From an uncultured Pelagibacteraceae bacterium (lineage in GTDB: Bacteria; Pseudomonadota; Alphaproteobacteria; Pelagibacterales; Pelagibacteraceae), in contig CACEQR010000001.1 in assembly GCA_902561765.1 (NCBI GenBank), positions 62,001 through 126,000 of the forward strand: a DNA stretch of 64,000 bases, given 5' to 3'. The first letter of the stretch is position 1, and each line of letters begins with the position of its first letter. Under the pieces are notes generated by a model, which saw only the letters and a program-made list of their open reading frames with translations, did not search any database and was not told where the DNA came from. Position numbers and translations under genes: made by a program. Of this stretch, positions 8,467-16,785 are shown in pieces.

Positions 8467-9165
8467 ATGCATATTTTATTAACAAGGCCGCTAGAAGATA
8501 GTAAAGAATTAATCTTAAGATTTAGTTCACTGGGGCATAATGTTTCTCATTTACCTGTAATAAAAATTGAACCAATTAAATACAATGAACCTGACTACAG
8601 CCAATTTAAGGGAGTAATATTTACCAGTTCCAATGCGATAAAGAATTTAGATTTAACTAAAGTTGATAAAAAAATTGAATGTTATTGTGTTGGTTCTAGA
8701 ACTGAAAAAGTTGCAAAGTTAAATGGTTTTCAAAATATAATCTCTGCAGAAGGAAATGTGAATAATTTGAAAGAACTAATATTACAAAACTTTGACTCAA
8801 AAAATGGATCACTTCTTTACGTAAGTGGTGAAGTAGTTTCTACCAGGCTAGATAAAGATCTTATTTCTGAAGGTTATTCTTTAAAAAGATTGATTAACTA
8901 TACAGTCTCTTCAACTCAAGAAATAAAAGAAGATTTCAGAGTACAATTAAAAGCTTCAATTCCCGATATAATTTATGTTTACTCAGAAAATAGCGCTAAG
9001 AGTTTATTGAATTTACTTAAAAAATACGATCTTTTAGACAGTTGGATGGATACTAATTTGATGTGTATGGGTGAAAAAGCATCATCAATTTTAAATGAGA
9101 TCAAGTGGAAAAAAATTTTTCTATTTAACCCTGGTGAAGAAGAGTTTTTGCTATATAAAATTTAG
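8467..9165 (+). CDS. hemD: Uroporphyrinogen-III synthase
   Basis: Cyclises hydroxymethylbilane to uroporphyrinogen III. The family is poorly conserved, but the start MHILLTRPLEDSKEL, the GVIFTSSNAIKNL stretch, LLYVSGEVVSTRLDKDL and IIYVYSENSAKSLLNLL fit its two-lobed fold, and 232 residues is the usual length. It lies one base after hemC, the classic hemCD pair, which strongly supports the call. The mscS-family gene follows two bases later. Confidence 0.9.
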   Translation: MHILLTRPLEDSKELILRFSSLGHNVSHLPVIKIEPIKYNEPDYSQFKGVIFTSSNAIKNLDLTKVDKKIECYCVGSRTEKVAKLNGFQNIISAEGNVNNLKELILQNFDSKNGSLLYVSGEVVSTRLDKDLISEGYSLKRLINYTVSSTQEIKEDFRVQLKASIPDIIYVYSENSAKSLLNLLKKYDLLDSWMDTNLMCMGEKASSILNEIKWKKIFLFNPGEEEFLLYKI

Positions 9166-9167
9166 CC

Positions 9168-10253
9168 ATGGATGTTTTTGATAATTTTACGGGACTTTTT
9201 CTATCAGTATGGGAAAAAGGAATATTAGGTGTAAATTTTGTAGAGATCTTAATAGGTCTTGGAATATTCTTTATATTCTTAGTTTTTAGAGGCTTAATCA
9301 GTAAATTAGTAATAAGAAAATTAGAATTAATTTCAAAAAGAACAACCAATAAACTTGATGACACTTTTGTTAAGGCAATGGAGGGACCAGCAAGATTTCT
9401 TCCAATTGTTTTAGGGGTATTTTTTGCAAGTTATTATATGTCTTTTTCAGAAGACACCAGATTATTTTTAGATAATGTAAATAGAACTTTAATTACAATT
9501 CTACTTTTTTGGATTATCCATCAAATCATTGAGCCAATCTCTTACATTCTTAGTGGGTTTGATAAAATTTTAACTAGAGAATTAATTGGCTGGATTATTA
9601 AATCACTTAAAATTTTGATATTAATTTTAGGTGCTGCAGCAGTTTTAGAATTATGGGGAATAAAAATTGGACCAATAATTGCTGGATTAGGTTTATTTGG
9701 TGTTGCTGTTGCACTAGGGGCTCAAGACTTATTTAAAAATTTGATTTCAGGAATTTTAGTTCTTGTTGAAAAAAGATTTAAAATGGGTGATTGGATTGAA
9801 GTTGAAGGAATAATTGAAGGTGTAGTAGAAAAAATTGGGTTTAGATCAACAGTTATTAGAAAATTTGATAAGTCTTTAGCTATCATCCCAAATTTTCAGT
9901 TTGCAGAGAATGCCGTTATCAATAAAAGTCAAATAACTAATTGGAGAATAAGTTGGACGATTACCCTTCAATACGACTCTACAGTAGAACAATTAAAAAC
10001 CATTAGAAATGAGATAGAAAATTTTATTAATAATTCAGAAGATTATGATACTGCAGTTGGTGTTTCTGTTAGAGTTGATAAATTTTCTGACAGCTCAATA
10101 GATATGTATGTAAGATGCTATACAAAAACAAATAGTTGGACAGAAATGCTATTAGTAAAAGAAAGACTTGCAATAAAAATTAAAGAAATTGTAGAAAGTA
10201 ACAAAGCGTCTTTTGCTTTCCCAAGCACGTCAGTGTATGTTGAAAAGAAATGA
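9168..10253 (+). CDS. MscS-family mechanosensitive ion channel
   Basis: A 361-residue inner-membrane channel of the small-conductance mechanosensitive family. Hydrophobic helices lie at about 21-40, 76-93, 102-120 and 140-165. The pore-lining helix and beta-domain signature GPIIAGLGLFGVAVALGAQD is followed by LFKNLISGILVLVEKRFKMGDWIEVEG, the hallmark MscS segment. The C-terminal domain carries the usual alpha/beta mix. It probably protects against osmotic downshock. It is embedded in the hemCD-folD operon and its stop overlaps the yggT start by 4 bases. Confidence 0.93.
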   Translation: MDVFDNFTGLFLSVWEKGILGVNFVEILIGLGIFFIFLVFRGLISKLVIRKLELISKRTTNKLDDTFVKAMEGPARFLPIVLGVFFASYYMSFSEDTRLFLDNVNRTLITILLFWIIHQIIEPISYILSGFDKILTRELIGWIIKSLKILILILGAAAVLELWGIKIGPIIAGLGLFGVAVALGAQDLFKNLISGILVLVEKRFKMGDWIEVEGIIEGVVEKIGFRSTVIRKFDKSLAIIPNFQFAENAVINKSQITNWRISWTITLQYDSTVEQLKTIRNEIENFINNSEDYDTAVGVSVRVDKFSDSSIDMYVRCYTKTNSWTEMLLVKERLAIKIKEIVESNKASFAFPSTSVYVEKK

Positions 10254-10540
10254 TAGCTATTTTTTATTTAGTTCTTCAGCTTTTGAAATTATATTCTTAT
10301 GTTGTTATAGCCAATGTCGTTATTAGCTGGTTGATAGCTTTTAATGTATTAAATACGTCTAATAGATTTGTTTATTCAATTTTGGAATTTACCTATAAGC
10401 TAACTGATCCAATTCTCAATAAAATTAGGGGTTTTTTACCTAGTCTTGGTGCTTTTGATATATCGCCAATCATTCTTCTTTTGTTGATATGGTTTATAGA
10501 AATGTGTATGAAGCTCTACATAGCACCACTAATTTTTTAA
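10250..10540 (+). CDS. YggT family membrane protein
   Basis: A 96-residue integral membrane protein with two hydrophobic halves. The YggT signature is clear: VVISWLIAFNVLN in the first half, FTYKLTDPILNKIRGFLPSLGAFDISPIILLLLIWFIE in the second. The family is linked to membrane homeostasis and osmotic stress, with no defined biochemistry. It overlaps the mscS-type gene start-to-stop by 4 bases, consistent with a shared envelope role. Confidence 0.9.
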   Translation: MIAIFYLVLQLLKLYSYVVIANVVISWLIAFNVLNTSNRFVYSILEFTYKLTDPILNKIRGFLPSLGAFDISPIILLLLIWFIEMCMKLYIAPLIF

Positions 10541-10544
10541 TATC

Positions 10545-11393
10545 ATGATTTTAATTGACGGAAAAAAACAATCAGCCGAACTCAGAGAAGAGTTAAAAAA
10601 AGAAGTCGAAGATTTAAAACAAAAACACAATAAAGTTCCAGGTCTCACGGTAATTTTAATTGGAGATTTAGCCCCAAGCCAAATTTATGTAAGAAATAAA
10701 GAAAAATCAGCAACACAAGTAGGTTTGAAATCAGAAGTTATAAAATACCCTGATACAGTAGATGAAACAACTGTTTTGAATAAAATAAAAGAACTTAATA
10801 AAGATGAAACCGTCTCAGGAATTTTAGTACAATTACCGTTACCTAAACATATAAACAAACAACATGTGATAGAGACAATTTCACCCGATAAAGATGTTGA
10901 TGGTTTACATCCAATGAATGTAGGAAATTTATCATCTGGATATCAAGGGTCAATTCCTTGTACACCACTTGGATGTTATTATTTATTAAAAAAAATTGAA
11001 CCAAACTTAATAGGAAAAAAAGCTGTCATGATTGGTAGATCAAATTTAAATGGAAAAGCTATGGCACAGCTTTTACTCCAAGAGGATTGCACAGTAACCA
11101 TTACTCATTCAAAAACTAAAGATCTTCAGCACGAGTGTTTAGAGGCTGATGTGATTGTTGCAGCAGTTGGAATTCCAGAACTTATAAAGGGAGATTGGGT
11201 AAAAAAAGATGCAATAGTTATTGATGTCGGAATTAATAAAACAGAAAATGGTTTGGTTGGCGACGTAAATTTTGAAGAAGTTTCAAAAATTGCAAAAGCT
11301 TTAACACCAGTTCCAGGCGGTGTTGGACCAATGACAATCGCATGTCTTTTAAAAAATACAATTGAGTGTTTCAAAAGATCGTTAAATAATTAA
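10545..11393 (+). CDS. folD: Bifunctional methylene-THF dehydrogenase/methenyl-THF cyclohydrolase
   Basis: Interconverts 5,10-methylene-THF and 10-formyl-THF with NADP. The 282 residues have YVRNKEKSATQVG (catalytic Lys region), GILVQLPLPKHI, PDKDVDGLHPMNVG, the Rossmann segment GRSNLNGKAMAQLL and the closing TPVPGGVGPMTIACLL. It lies four bases after yggT. SAR11 cells rely on one-carbon metabolism, and the DMSP demethylase later in this window feeds methyl groups into the same THF pool. Confidence 0.97.
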   Translation: MILIDGKKQSAELREELKKEVEDLKQKHNKVPGLTVILIGDLAPSQIYVRNKEKSATQVGLKSEVIKYPDTVDETTVLNKIKELNKDETVSGILVQLPLPKHINKQHVIETISPDKDVDGLHPMNVGNLSSGYQGSIPCTPLGCYYLLKKIEPNLIGKKAVMIGRSNLNGKAMAQLLLQEDCTVTITHSKTKDLQHECLEADVIVAAVGIPELIKGDWVKKDAIVIDVGINKTENGLVGDVNFEEVSKIAKALTPVPGGVGPMTIACLLKNTIECFKRSLNN

Positions 11394-11399
11394 AGATAA

Positions 11400-12458
11400 T
11401 TGCCAAAGTTAACAATTTTAATTGTTATTTTTTTTATCTATAATTCTTTATTATTAGCTATGGAAAAAACACTTTATCATCATTTACCTGACGGTAGTTT
11501 TAGAAATCCAGAGGGTTCACCTGAGAGAAATTCTAATTTTAAATGGTCCTTTAAAGTATTCAATAAAGAAAAGAAAAAACTTAATATGACTGTTCCCGAG
11601 GATCATGCCATTGATAAACAAAGAGTTCTTACAGATCTAGAAAATTTAAAAAATGATGATTATGTTGGTTGGATTGGACATGCCACTTTCTTAATTAAGC
11701 TTGGAAATACAACAATTATAACTGATCCTGTTTTTTCAAAAAATGCAGGTCCACTAATTTTTGGTCCAAAAAGATATGTTAAACCGGCATTAGAATTAAA
11801 TGAAATTCCTAAGACAGACTTATTTCTTCTAACTCATAATCATTATGATCATCAAGATATGACTACAATTAGAAGATTTCCTTTTAAGGATGCAAAAGTT
11901 TTACTTCCTTTAAAGCTTGGAAAATATTTCACACAAAATAGCTACAAAGATGTAAAGGAAATGGATTGGTATGATGAAGTTAAAGTTAATGAAGATTTAA
12001 AAGTAACATTAGTGCCCGCAGTTCACTGGTCAAAAAGAAGTTTAACAGATACGAATAAAACTTTATGGGGAAACTTTTTAATTGAGTACAAGGATAAAAA
12101 AATACTCTTTGCTTGTGATACTGGAGTTGGAAATATTTATAATCAATTAGGTGAAAAATACGGACCTATTGATTTAACGCTTATAAATATTGGGGCTTAT
12201 AATTTTTATCCATTATCACCTAATAAAGATAAATCCTCTTACCATACCAATCCTGAAGAGGCTTTAAGTATTGCAAGAGACCTTAAAAGTAAAAAAGTTT
12301 TAGGGATGCACTGGGGTACTTTTGTTTTATCTTTGGAGCCAATAATGGAGCCACCAGTTAGATTTAAAGATAATGCAGAAAAATATGGTTTTAAAAAAGA
12401 AGATGCAATTATTTTTAAAATTGGAGAATTTCAGTCTTTAAAAAATTTAGGAATTTAG
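11400..12458 (+). CDS. MBL-fold metal-dependent hydrolase (UlaG/NAPE-PLD-like)
   Basis: A 352-residue metallo-beta-lactamase-fold protein. The zinc motif THNHYDHQD gives H146, H148, D150 and H151; VPAVHWS, FACDTGVG and LGMHWGTF supply later ligands. The N-terminal stretch HHLPDGSFRNPEGSPERN resembles the NAPE-PLD/RomA-type branch. Substrate is unknown; phospholipid-type phosphodiesters are possible. The TTG start at 11400 gives a hydrophobic leader (PKLTILIVIFFIYNSLLLA) that may be a signal peptide; an ATG at 11460 would remove it. Its stop TAG shares bases with the stop of the opposing small gene. Confidence 0.85.
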   Translation: MPKLTILIVIFFIYNSLLLAMEKTLYHHLPDGSFRNPEGSPERNSNFKWSFKVFNKEKKKLNMTVPEDHAIDKQRVLTDLENLKNDDYVGWIGHATFLIKLGNTTIITDPVFSKNAGPLIFGPKRYVKPALELNEIPKTDLFLLTHNHYDHQDMTTIRRFPFKDAKVLLPLKLGKYFTQNSYKDVKEMDWYDEVKVNEDLKVTLVPAVHWSKRSLTDTNKTLWGNFLIEYKDKKILFACDTGVGNIYNQLGEKYGPIDLTLINIGAYNFYPLSPNKDKSSYHTNPEEALSIARDLKSKKVLGMHWGTFVLSLEPIMEPPVRFKDNAEKYGFKKEDAIIFKIGEFQSLKNLGI

Positions 12459-12691
12459 CAACAGCCGCAAGTTTTCTTTGGCTTACTTTTTTCTTCTTTT
12501 AATAATTTTTCCTCAGCTTTTGCTATTTCTAGCTCTCGTGCACTTTCTTCTAACGCATTTTTTTCTTGCAAAAGTTTGTTTTCAAAATATGCATAAAGAG
12601 AGTTAAAACCTAGCTTAGAAGCTTTTTTTTCTTCGTAGTTTCTTCTTCCCTTTAAATTTTCAATTAGTTCTAATATTTGTGGGTTTTGCAT
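12455..12691 (-). CDS. Small coiled-coil protein with CGCC tail
   Basis: A 78-residue hypothetical protein I do not recognise. Residues about 1-30 are mixed (MQNPQILELIENLKGRRNYE), followed by a long charged helix rich in Glu, Lys and Ala (about 38-70) that looks like a coiled coil. It ends KPKKTCGCC, three cysteines in four residues, suggesting a metal site or a lipidation-independent disulfide. It is cytoplasmic by composition. It is the gene downstream of the photolyase-like protein on the same strand (41-base gap) and overlaps the opposing MBL gene by 4 bases. Confidence 0.6.
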   Translation of the reverse strand: MQNPQILELIENLKGRRNYEEKKASKLGFNSLYAYFENKLLQEKNALEESARELEIAKAEEKLLKEEKSKPKKTCGCC

Positions 12692-12732
12692 ATTATTTTT
12701 ATCTCATAAATTAAAAAAATTTCAATTACAAT

Positions 12733-13875
12733 TTATTCAAGGTTTTCAACTATTTTAGGAATATATTTTTTAAAGTTAAAAAAACCTTTGTTACAAAACT
12801 TCCATGAATTTTGATCTAATTTTCTATAAAGAAACTGAATATTTTTTAATGAATTTTGATTTATGTAATCTAAATTTTCCCCAACAGTTGGATAAAGGCA
12901 GTAACAACTTTCCAAGTTTTTAATTTCGTTTATATCAATAACCTCACACATAATTGATTTTTCCTCTAACCTTTTCTTTTGTTCCTCAATTAAACTAGCC
13001 TTGAATTTCACTACATTTTCACTGAGTTTAATATTTCTATTTTCATTTTTATTATCAATAAGAAGAATTTTTTTGAATTTTTGAGTTGCAAAGTCAGTGA
13101 TTTCAAATGCTAAGTTATTTTCAAAAACAAGTAAGTTTTTCTCTTCAATATTTATTGGATTTTCAAAAGTTTTATGAAGAATAGTATAATTTTTATCATT
13201 TATTATTGGAGGTGCATTTTCTTTGAGTTTTATATTTTCAAATCTATTGTTTGTAAATTTTTTAATATTCCATTCATTTGCAAGATAATGTTTCCCTTGA
13301 GTTTGAATACCTGCAACCCAACGCCATCCCAAGGTATTAGATGCAGTATCACCATCGTATAAGTGTTGCATAAAAAATTCGGCACCAAGTTGCCAAGGTA
13401 AGTCTAGTGTAAATATCCAAATGCTTGCAAACCACATTCTGGTATGATTGTGCAAATAATTATAAGTCTTAAGTTCATTTACCCATTCGTTGAAGCATTC
13501 AATTTCAGTGTTACCTTCAATGGCATTTAAATAATTTTTATTATCTTTAAATTCTTCTTTTATTCTTTTTAAATCTAATAAATAATCATCCCAAACTCCT
13601 GATCTTAGTTCCAGCCAACCCTTCCAGTATGTTCGCCATAAAACTTCTTGAATAAATTTTTCATTTTTTGAAAAGGAAAATCTTTTCAGTGACTTACTAA
13701 TCACTTCCTTTTCATTAATCACTCCATGTGTTATGTATGGTGATAGGCAAGATGTATTTGATCTTCTGTCAGGACCAAAATCAAAATTTCTTAGTCTTGA
13801 ATACTCTTCTAAATTTTTCTCAACAAAGGTATTGAGATTTTCAATAGCTATTTGTCTTGTTGGTTTTAAATTCAT
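12733..13875 (-). CDS. Photolyase/cryptochrome-like FAD-binding protein, atypical domain order
   Basis: Of 380 residues, the first 240 or so match the FAD-binding helical domain of DNA photolyases: DFGPDRRSNTSCLSPYITHG, FIQEVLWRTYWKGW, YNYLHNHTRMWFASIW, QHLYDGDTASNTLGWRWVAG and GKHYLANEWNIKKF. The N-terminal antenna (alpha/beta) domain that normally precedes this is missing. Instead, residues about 250-380 form a predicted alpha/beta region (KILLIDNKNENRNIKL, EEQKKRLEEKSIMCEVIDI) that could be a permuted or unrelated domain. Likely a blue-light DNA repair or sensing flavoprotein, which suits surface-ocean life. Activity is not established from sequence. Confidence 0.85.
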   Translation of the reverse strand: MNLKPTRQIAIENLNTFVEKNLEEYSRLRNFDFGPDRRSNTSCLSPYITHGVINEKEVISKSLKRFSFSKNEKFIQEVLWRTYWKGWLELRSGVWDDYLLDLKRIKEEFKDNKNYLNAIEGNTEIECFNEWVNELKTYNYLHNHTRMWFASIWIFTLDLPWQLGAEFFMQHLYDGDTASNTLGWRWVAGIQTQGKHYLANEWNIKKFTNNRFENIKLKENAPPIINDKNYTILHKTFENPINIEEKNLLVFENNLAFEITDFATQKFKKILLIDNKNENRNIKLSENVVKFKASLIEEQKKRLEEKSIMCEVIDINEIKNLESCYCLYPTVGENLDYINQNSLKNIQFLYRKLDQNSWKFCNKGFFNFKKYIPKIVENLE

Positions 13876-13986
13876 AATTAAAATTAAATTTTAGATAATT
13901 TAAATAATGAAAAAGTAAAGGGGCCAAAAAAACCTTATTGGATACCTTATTATTTTTAAAGAATAATTTCTTTATTTTTTTCTATT

Positions 13987-15171
13987 TTATCTTAATTTTT
14001 TCTTATGAAAGTTGATGAATCTTTCAACGTTTGATTTATTGAAAGTTTTATTTTCTTCGAAAGAGACTTTTTTCATTGAGTAAGCACTGCTTTTAGTCAT
14101 TCTCGATTGAATTGTAATATTACCTTTATAGAGTTTTAGTTTGACTGATCCATTGACTTTATTTCTTTTTAGATCGATTATTTTTTGTAGTTTAAATCTT
14201 TCCTTTGAATACCAATAGCCATTGTAAACAAGCTCTGCATACCTTGGCATAACTTGATCTTTTTTATGCATTGTGTCTTTATCTAAAGTTACAGACTCAA
14301 TAGCTCTGTGAGCCACAAGCAATAATGTTCCTCCTGGGGTTTCGTAAACCCCTCTTGATTTTATTCCAATAAATCTATTTTCAACTAAATCCACTCTTCC
14401 TATTCCATTTTTCCCTGCTATTTGATTTAGTTTATCTAAAACTTTTGCTGGAGATAATTTTTTTCCATTTAGACCAACAGGGTCACCATTTTTGTAATTA
14501 ATAGTAACAAAGCTTGGTTTATTTGGAGCCTTTTCAGGAGAAGTTGTTCTTTGAAAAATAAATTCGGGAGCAGAATTTTTTGGGTTTTCTAAAACTTTTC
14601 CCTCAGTTGAAGTATGAAATAAATTATCATCTACAGAAAAAGGTGGTGCACCTTTTTTATCTTTAGGAATTGGTATTCCATGTTTTTTTGCATAATTAAT
14701 TAGATCTGTTCTTGATTTTAATTTCCAAATCCTCCATGGCGCAATAATTTTAATTTTAGGACCAAAGTAATGATATCCCAATTCAAATCTTACTTGATCA
14801 TTTCCTTTTCCTGTTGAGCCATGTGAGACAGCATAAGCATTAAATTTTTTAGCAACTCTAATTTGATCTTTTGCGATCAGTGGTCTTGCAATTGATGTAC
14901 CTAATAAATAAACACCCTCATAAAGAGCATGACCTCTTATCATTGGGTAAACATAATCCTTAACAAAAATGTTTTTTAGATCATTAATTATTATCTTTTT
15001 AACTCCCAATTTTTTTGCATTCTTTATTATTTTTTTTCTATCCATCTCTTGCCCAACATCAGCAGTGTAAGCAATTACTTCAGCATCGTAATTTTCTTGA
15101 AGCCATTTAAGAATGATAGATGTATCCAAACCACCTGAATAGGCGAGTACAATCTTCTTTTGTTTTTTCAT
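13987..15171 (-). CDS. argG: Argininosuccinate synthase
   Basis: Condenses citrulline and aspartate with ATP in arginine synthesis. The 394 residues begin with the PP-loop VLAYSGGLDTSIILKWLQE. Also present are AVSHGSTGKGNDQVRFEL, IAPWRIWKL and GRVDLVENRFIGIKSRGVYETPGG, all family signatures. It starts directly after the IalB-family gene stop. No argH is nearby. The 111 bases beyond its stop contain no gene; I saw only weak repeats there. Confidence 0.97.
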   Translation of the reverse strand: MKKQKKIVLAYSGGLDTSIILKWLQENYDAEVIAYTADVGQEMDRKKIIKNAKKLGVKKIIINDLKNIFVKDYVYPMIRGHALYEGVYLLGTSIARPLIAKDQIRVAKKFNAYAVSHGSTGKGNDQVRFELGYHYFGPKIKIIAPWRIWKLKSRTDLINYAKKHGIPIPKDKKGAPPFSVDDNLFHTSTEGKVLENPKNSAPEFIFQRTTSPEKAPNKPSFVTINYKNGDPVGLNGKKLSPAKVLDKLNQIAGKNGIGRVDLVENRFIGIKSRGVYETPGGTLLLVAHRAIESVTLDKDTMHKKDQVMPRYAELVYNGYWYSKERFKLQKIIDLKRNKVNGSVKLKLYKGNITIQSRMTKSSAYSMKKVSFEENKTFNKSNVERFINFHKKKLR

Positions 15172-15684
15172 CTAAGTGCAGCTTTTTTTTGCAGCGTTAT
15201 AAGCTTTGGTAAAACCCATCAATGAATAATCATCTGTAGTTCTTGTACCACTTTGTTTATAGGCTGTTATCATCAGCCTTGAGGCTTTTTTCATTCTTTT
15301 AATAATTTTTTGCTCTGTTTTTCCACTTGAAATCCATGCAAATTTATTTTGTGGTAAGTCGAACTCAAATTTTGATTTTCCAGATGTAGCTAATATTGCA
15401 TTTTGAACATTAAAGTCATAACCAGAAGTTATGCTCACTTCATCTGAAATCTTATCCTCAGGTCTAAAGGATACAAATAATCTTGCTTCTCTATTGCTTG
15501 CCTTAGGAGACTGGCTTACTGGTATTGAATAAGCGAAACAGATTTTTCCAGTTTCATTAAAAACTGCAACAGCATTCCAATCTTTAAAAGTACCTAACTT
15601 TGTTAAGTCTTCTGATTGGACAGATGTGATTATAAATACTGTTAATATAAGTGTTTTTAAAAATAATTTTTTAATTATGGACAT
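15172..15684 (-). CDS. Invasion-associated locus B (IalB) family secreted protein
   Basis: A 170-residue exported protein with a signal peptide at about 1-24 (MSIIKKLFLKTLILTVFIITSVQS). The mature part has the IalB-family pattern: GTFKDWNAVAVFNETGKICFAYS, RLFVSFRPEDKISDEVSITSGY, FAWISSGKTEQKIIKRMKKASRLMI and a C-terminal Cys that can pair with the first. The family is common in alphaproteobacteria; the invasion label comes from Bartonella and does not imply virulence here. It overlaps the aldo/keto reductase stop by 10 bases and abuts argG. Confidence 0.85.
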   Translation of the reverse strand: MSIIKKLFLKTLILTVFIITSVQSEDLTKLGTFKDWNAVAVFNETGKICFAYSIPVSQSPKASNREARLFVSFRPEDKISDEVSITSGYDFNVQNAILATSGKSKFEFDLPQNKFAWISSGKTEQKIIKRMKKASRLMITAYKQSGTRTTDDYSLMGFTKAYNAAKKSCT

Positions 15685-16709
15685 GGATTAGGATATTTTT
15701 TTTGAACATTATTTATTTCTTTAATTACTTCACTATCAAGATTCACTTTTACACTTTCTACGTTAGTTTTCAACTGCTCCATAGTTGTTGCTCCAATTAT
15801 CACACTCGTCATAAAGTCTTGTACTTCACAGAATTTTATGGACATTTGACTCATATCTAGATCATATTTCTGACTAATTTTGTAATAATCTTCAACTGCA
15901 TTTTCCATATTTGGCTTTCTATATCTTGTCCAAAAATCAAAATCTCTCTCCATTCTTGATCCTTTAGGAAACTGTTTATTTCTATATTTTCCACTTAGGT
16001 AACCACTTGCAAGTGGTGAATAAGCCAAACATCCAATGTTCTCTCTTATTGATACTTCAGCCAAACCTACTTCGTAGGATCTATTTAATAGACTGTATGG
16101 ATTTTGAATTGCCATCATTCTTGGAAGATCTTTATCTTTTGCAAGTTGAAGATAATTCATTACTCCCCATGGAGTTTCATTTGATAAGCCAACATATCTA
16201 ATTTTACCTTGATCAACAAATTTTTTTAAGTTTTCCAGAACATTCTCAAATTTATTCCAGTCATTTTCCTCGTGTTCGTAACCCAATTTACCAAAGTTAT
16301 TTACATTTCTTTCAGGCCAATGTAATTGATAAAGATCAATATAATCAGTTTTTAATCTTTCTAGACTTCCATGGAGAGCATCCTCCAAGTTTTTTCCAGT
16401 AAAACTATTTTCTCCATTTCTAATATATTTTCTGCTAGGGCCACCAACTTTAGATGCTAGTATTACATCTTTTCTTTTTTTTGTTTTCTCAAACCAATTT
16501 CCAATTATAGTTTCTGTATGGCCATATGTTTCAGCTTTTGGTGGAACTGCATAGAGTTCAGCTGTATCCCAAAAATTAACCCCATTATCTAACGAGTAAT
16601 TCATTTGTTCAAAAGCTTCAATTTGGGTATTTTGTTCACCCCAAGTCATTGTCCCAAGACAGATTGTGCTCACATTTATGTCAGTATTTCCTAGTTTTTT
16701 ATAATTCAT
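15675..16709 (-). CDS. Aldo/keto reductase (Tas-like)
   Basis: A 344-residue NADPH-dependent oxidoreductase with the (beta/alpha)8 aldo/keto reductase fold. The catalytic tetrad is visible as Asp and Tyr in GVNFWDTAELY, Lys in VILASKVGG and His in DLYQLHWPER. GLSNETPWGVMNYL and the C-terminal VIIGATTMEQLKTN cofactor-binding region are present. It resembles the Tas/YajO branch, whose physiological substrates are uncertain. It heads the minus-strand operon with the IalB gene and argG and is divergent from the BI-1 family gene. Confidence 0.93.
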   Translation of the reverse strand: MNYKKLGNTDINVSTICLGTMTWGEQNTQIEAFEQMNYSLDNGVNFWDTAELYAVPPKAETYGHTETIIGNWFEKTKKRKDVILASKVGGPSRKYIRNGENSFTGKNLEDALHGSLERLKTDYIDLYQLHWPERNVNNFGKLGYEHEENDWNKFENVLENLKKFVDQGKIRYVGLSNETPWGVMNYLQLAKDKDLPRMMAIQNPYSLLNRSYEVGLAEVSIRENIGCLAYSPLASGYLSGKYRNKQFPKGSRMERDFDFWTRYRKPNMENAVEDYYKISQKYDLDMSQMSIKFCEVQDFMTSVIIGATTMEQLKTNVESVKVNLDSEVIKEINNVQKKYPNPCP

Positions 16710-16750
16710 GCTCAGTTATACTTAATGTTTGTTTCATTTATTTTGACGAC

Positions 16751-16779
16751 TTGAAAATCTCAAAAAAAAAACTTATATA
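16751..16779 (+). promoter_or_regulatory. Candidate sigma-70 promoter before BI-1 family gene
   Basis: TTGAAA at 16751-16756 and TATATA at 16774-16779 are separated by 17 bases. The start codon at 16786 is only 6 bases beyond the -10 box, so a transcript from this promoter would be leaderless or nearly so. This was found by eye in an AT-rich gap, so chance is a real possibility. Confidence 0.35.
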
Positions 16780-16785
16780 AATATT

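Noticed and set aside
13940..13990. AAAGAA-TAAT-TTCTTT hairpin with T-run as a terminator
   Set aside because: The T-run follows only on the plus strand, but both flanking genes are read from the minus strand; the stem is short and all A-T/G-C poor.
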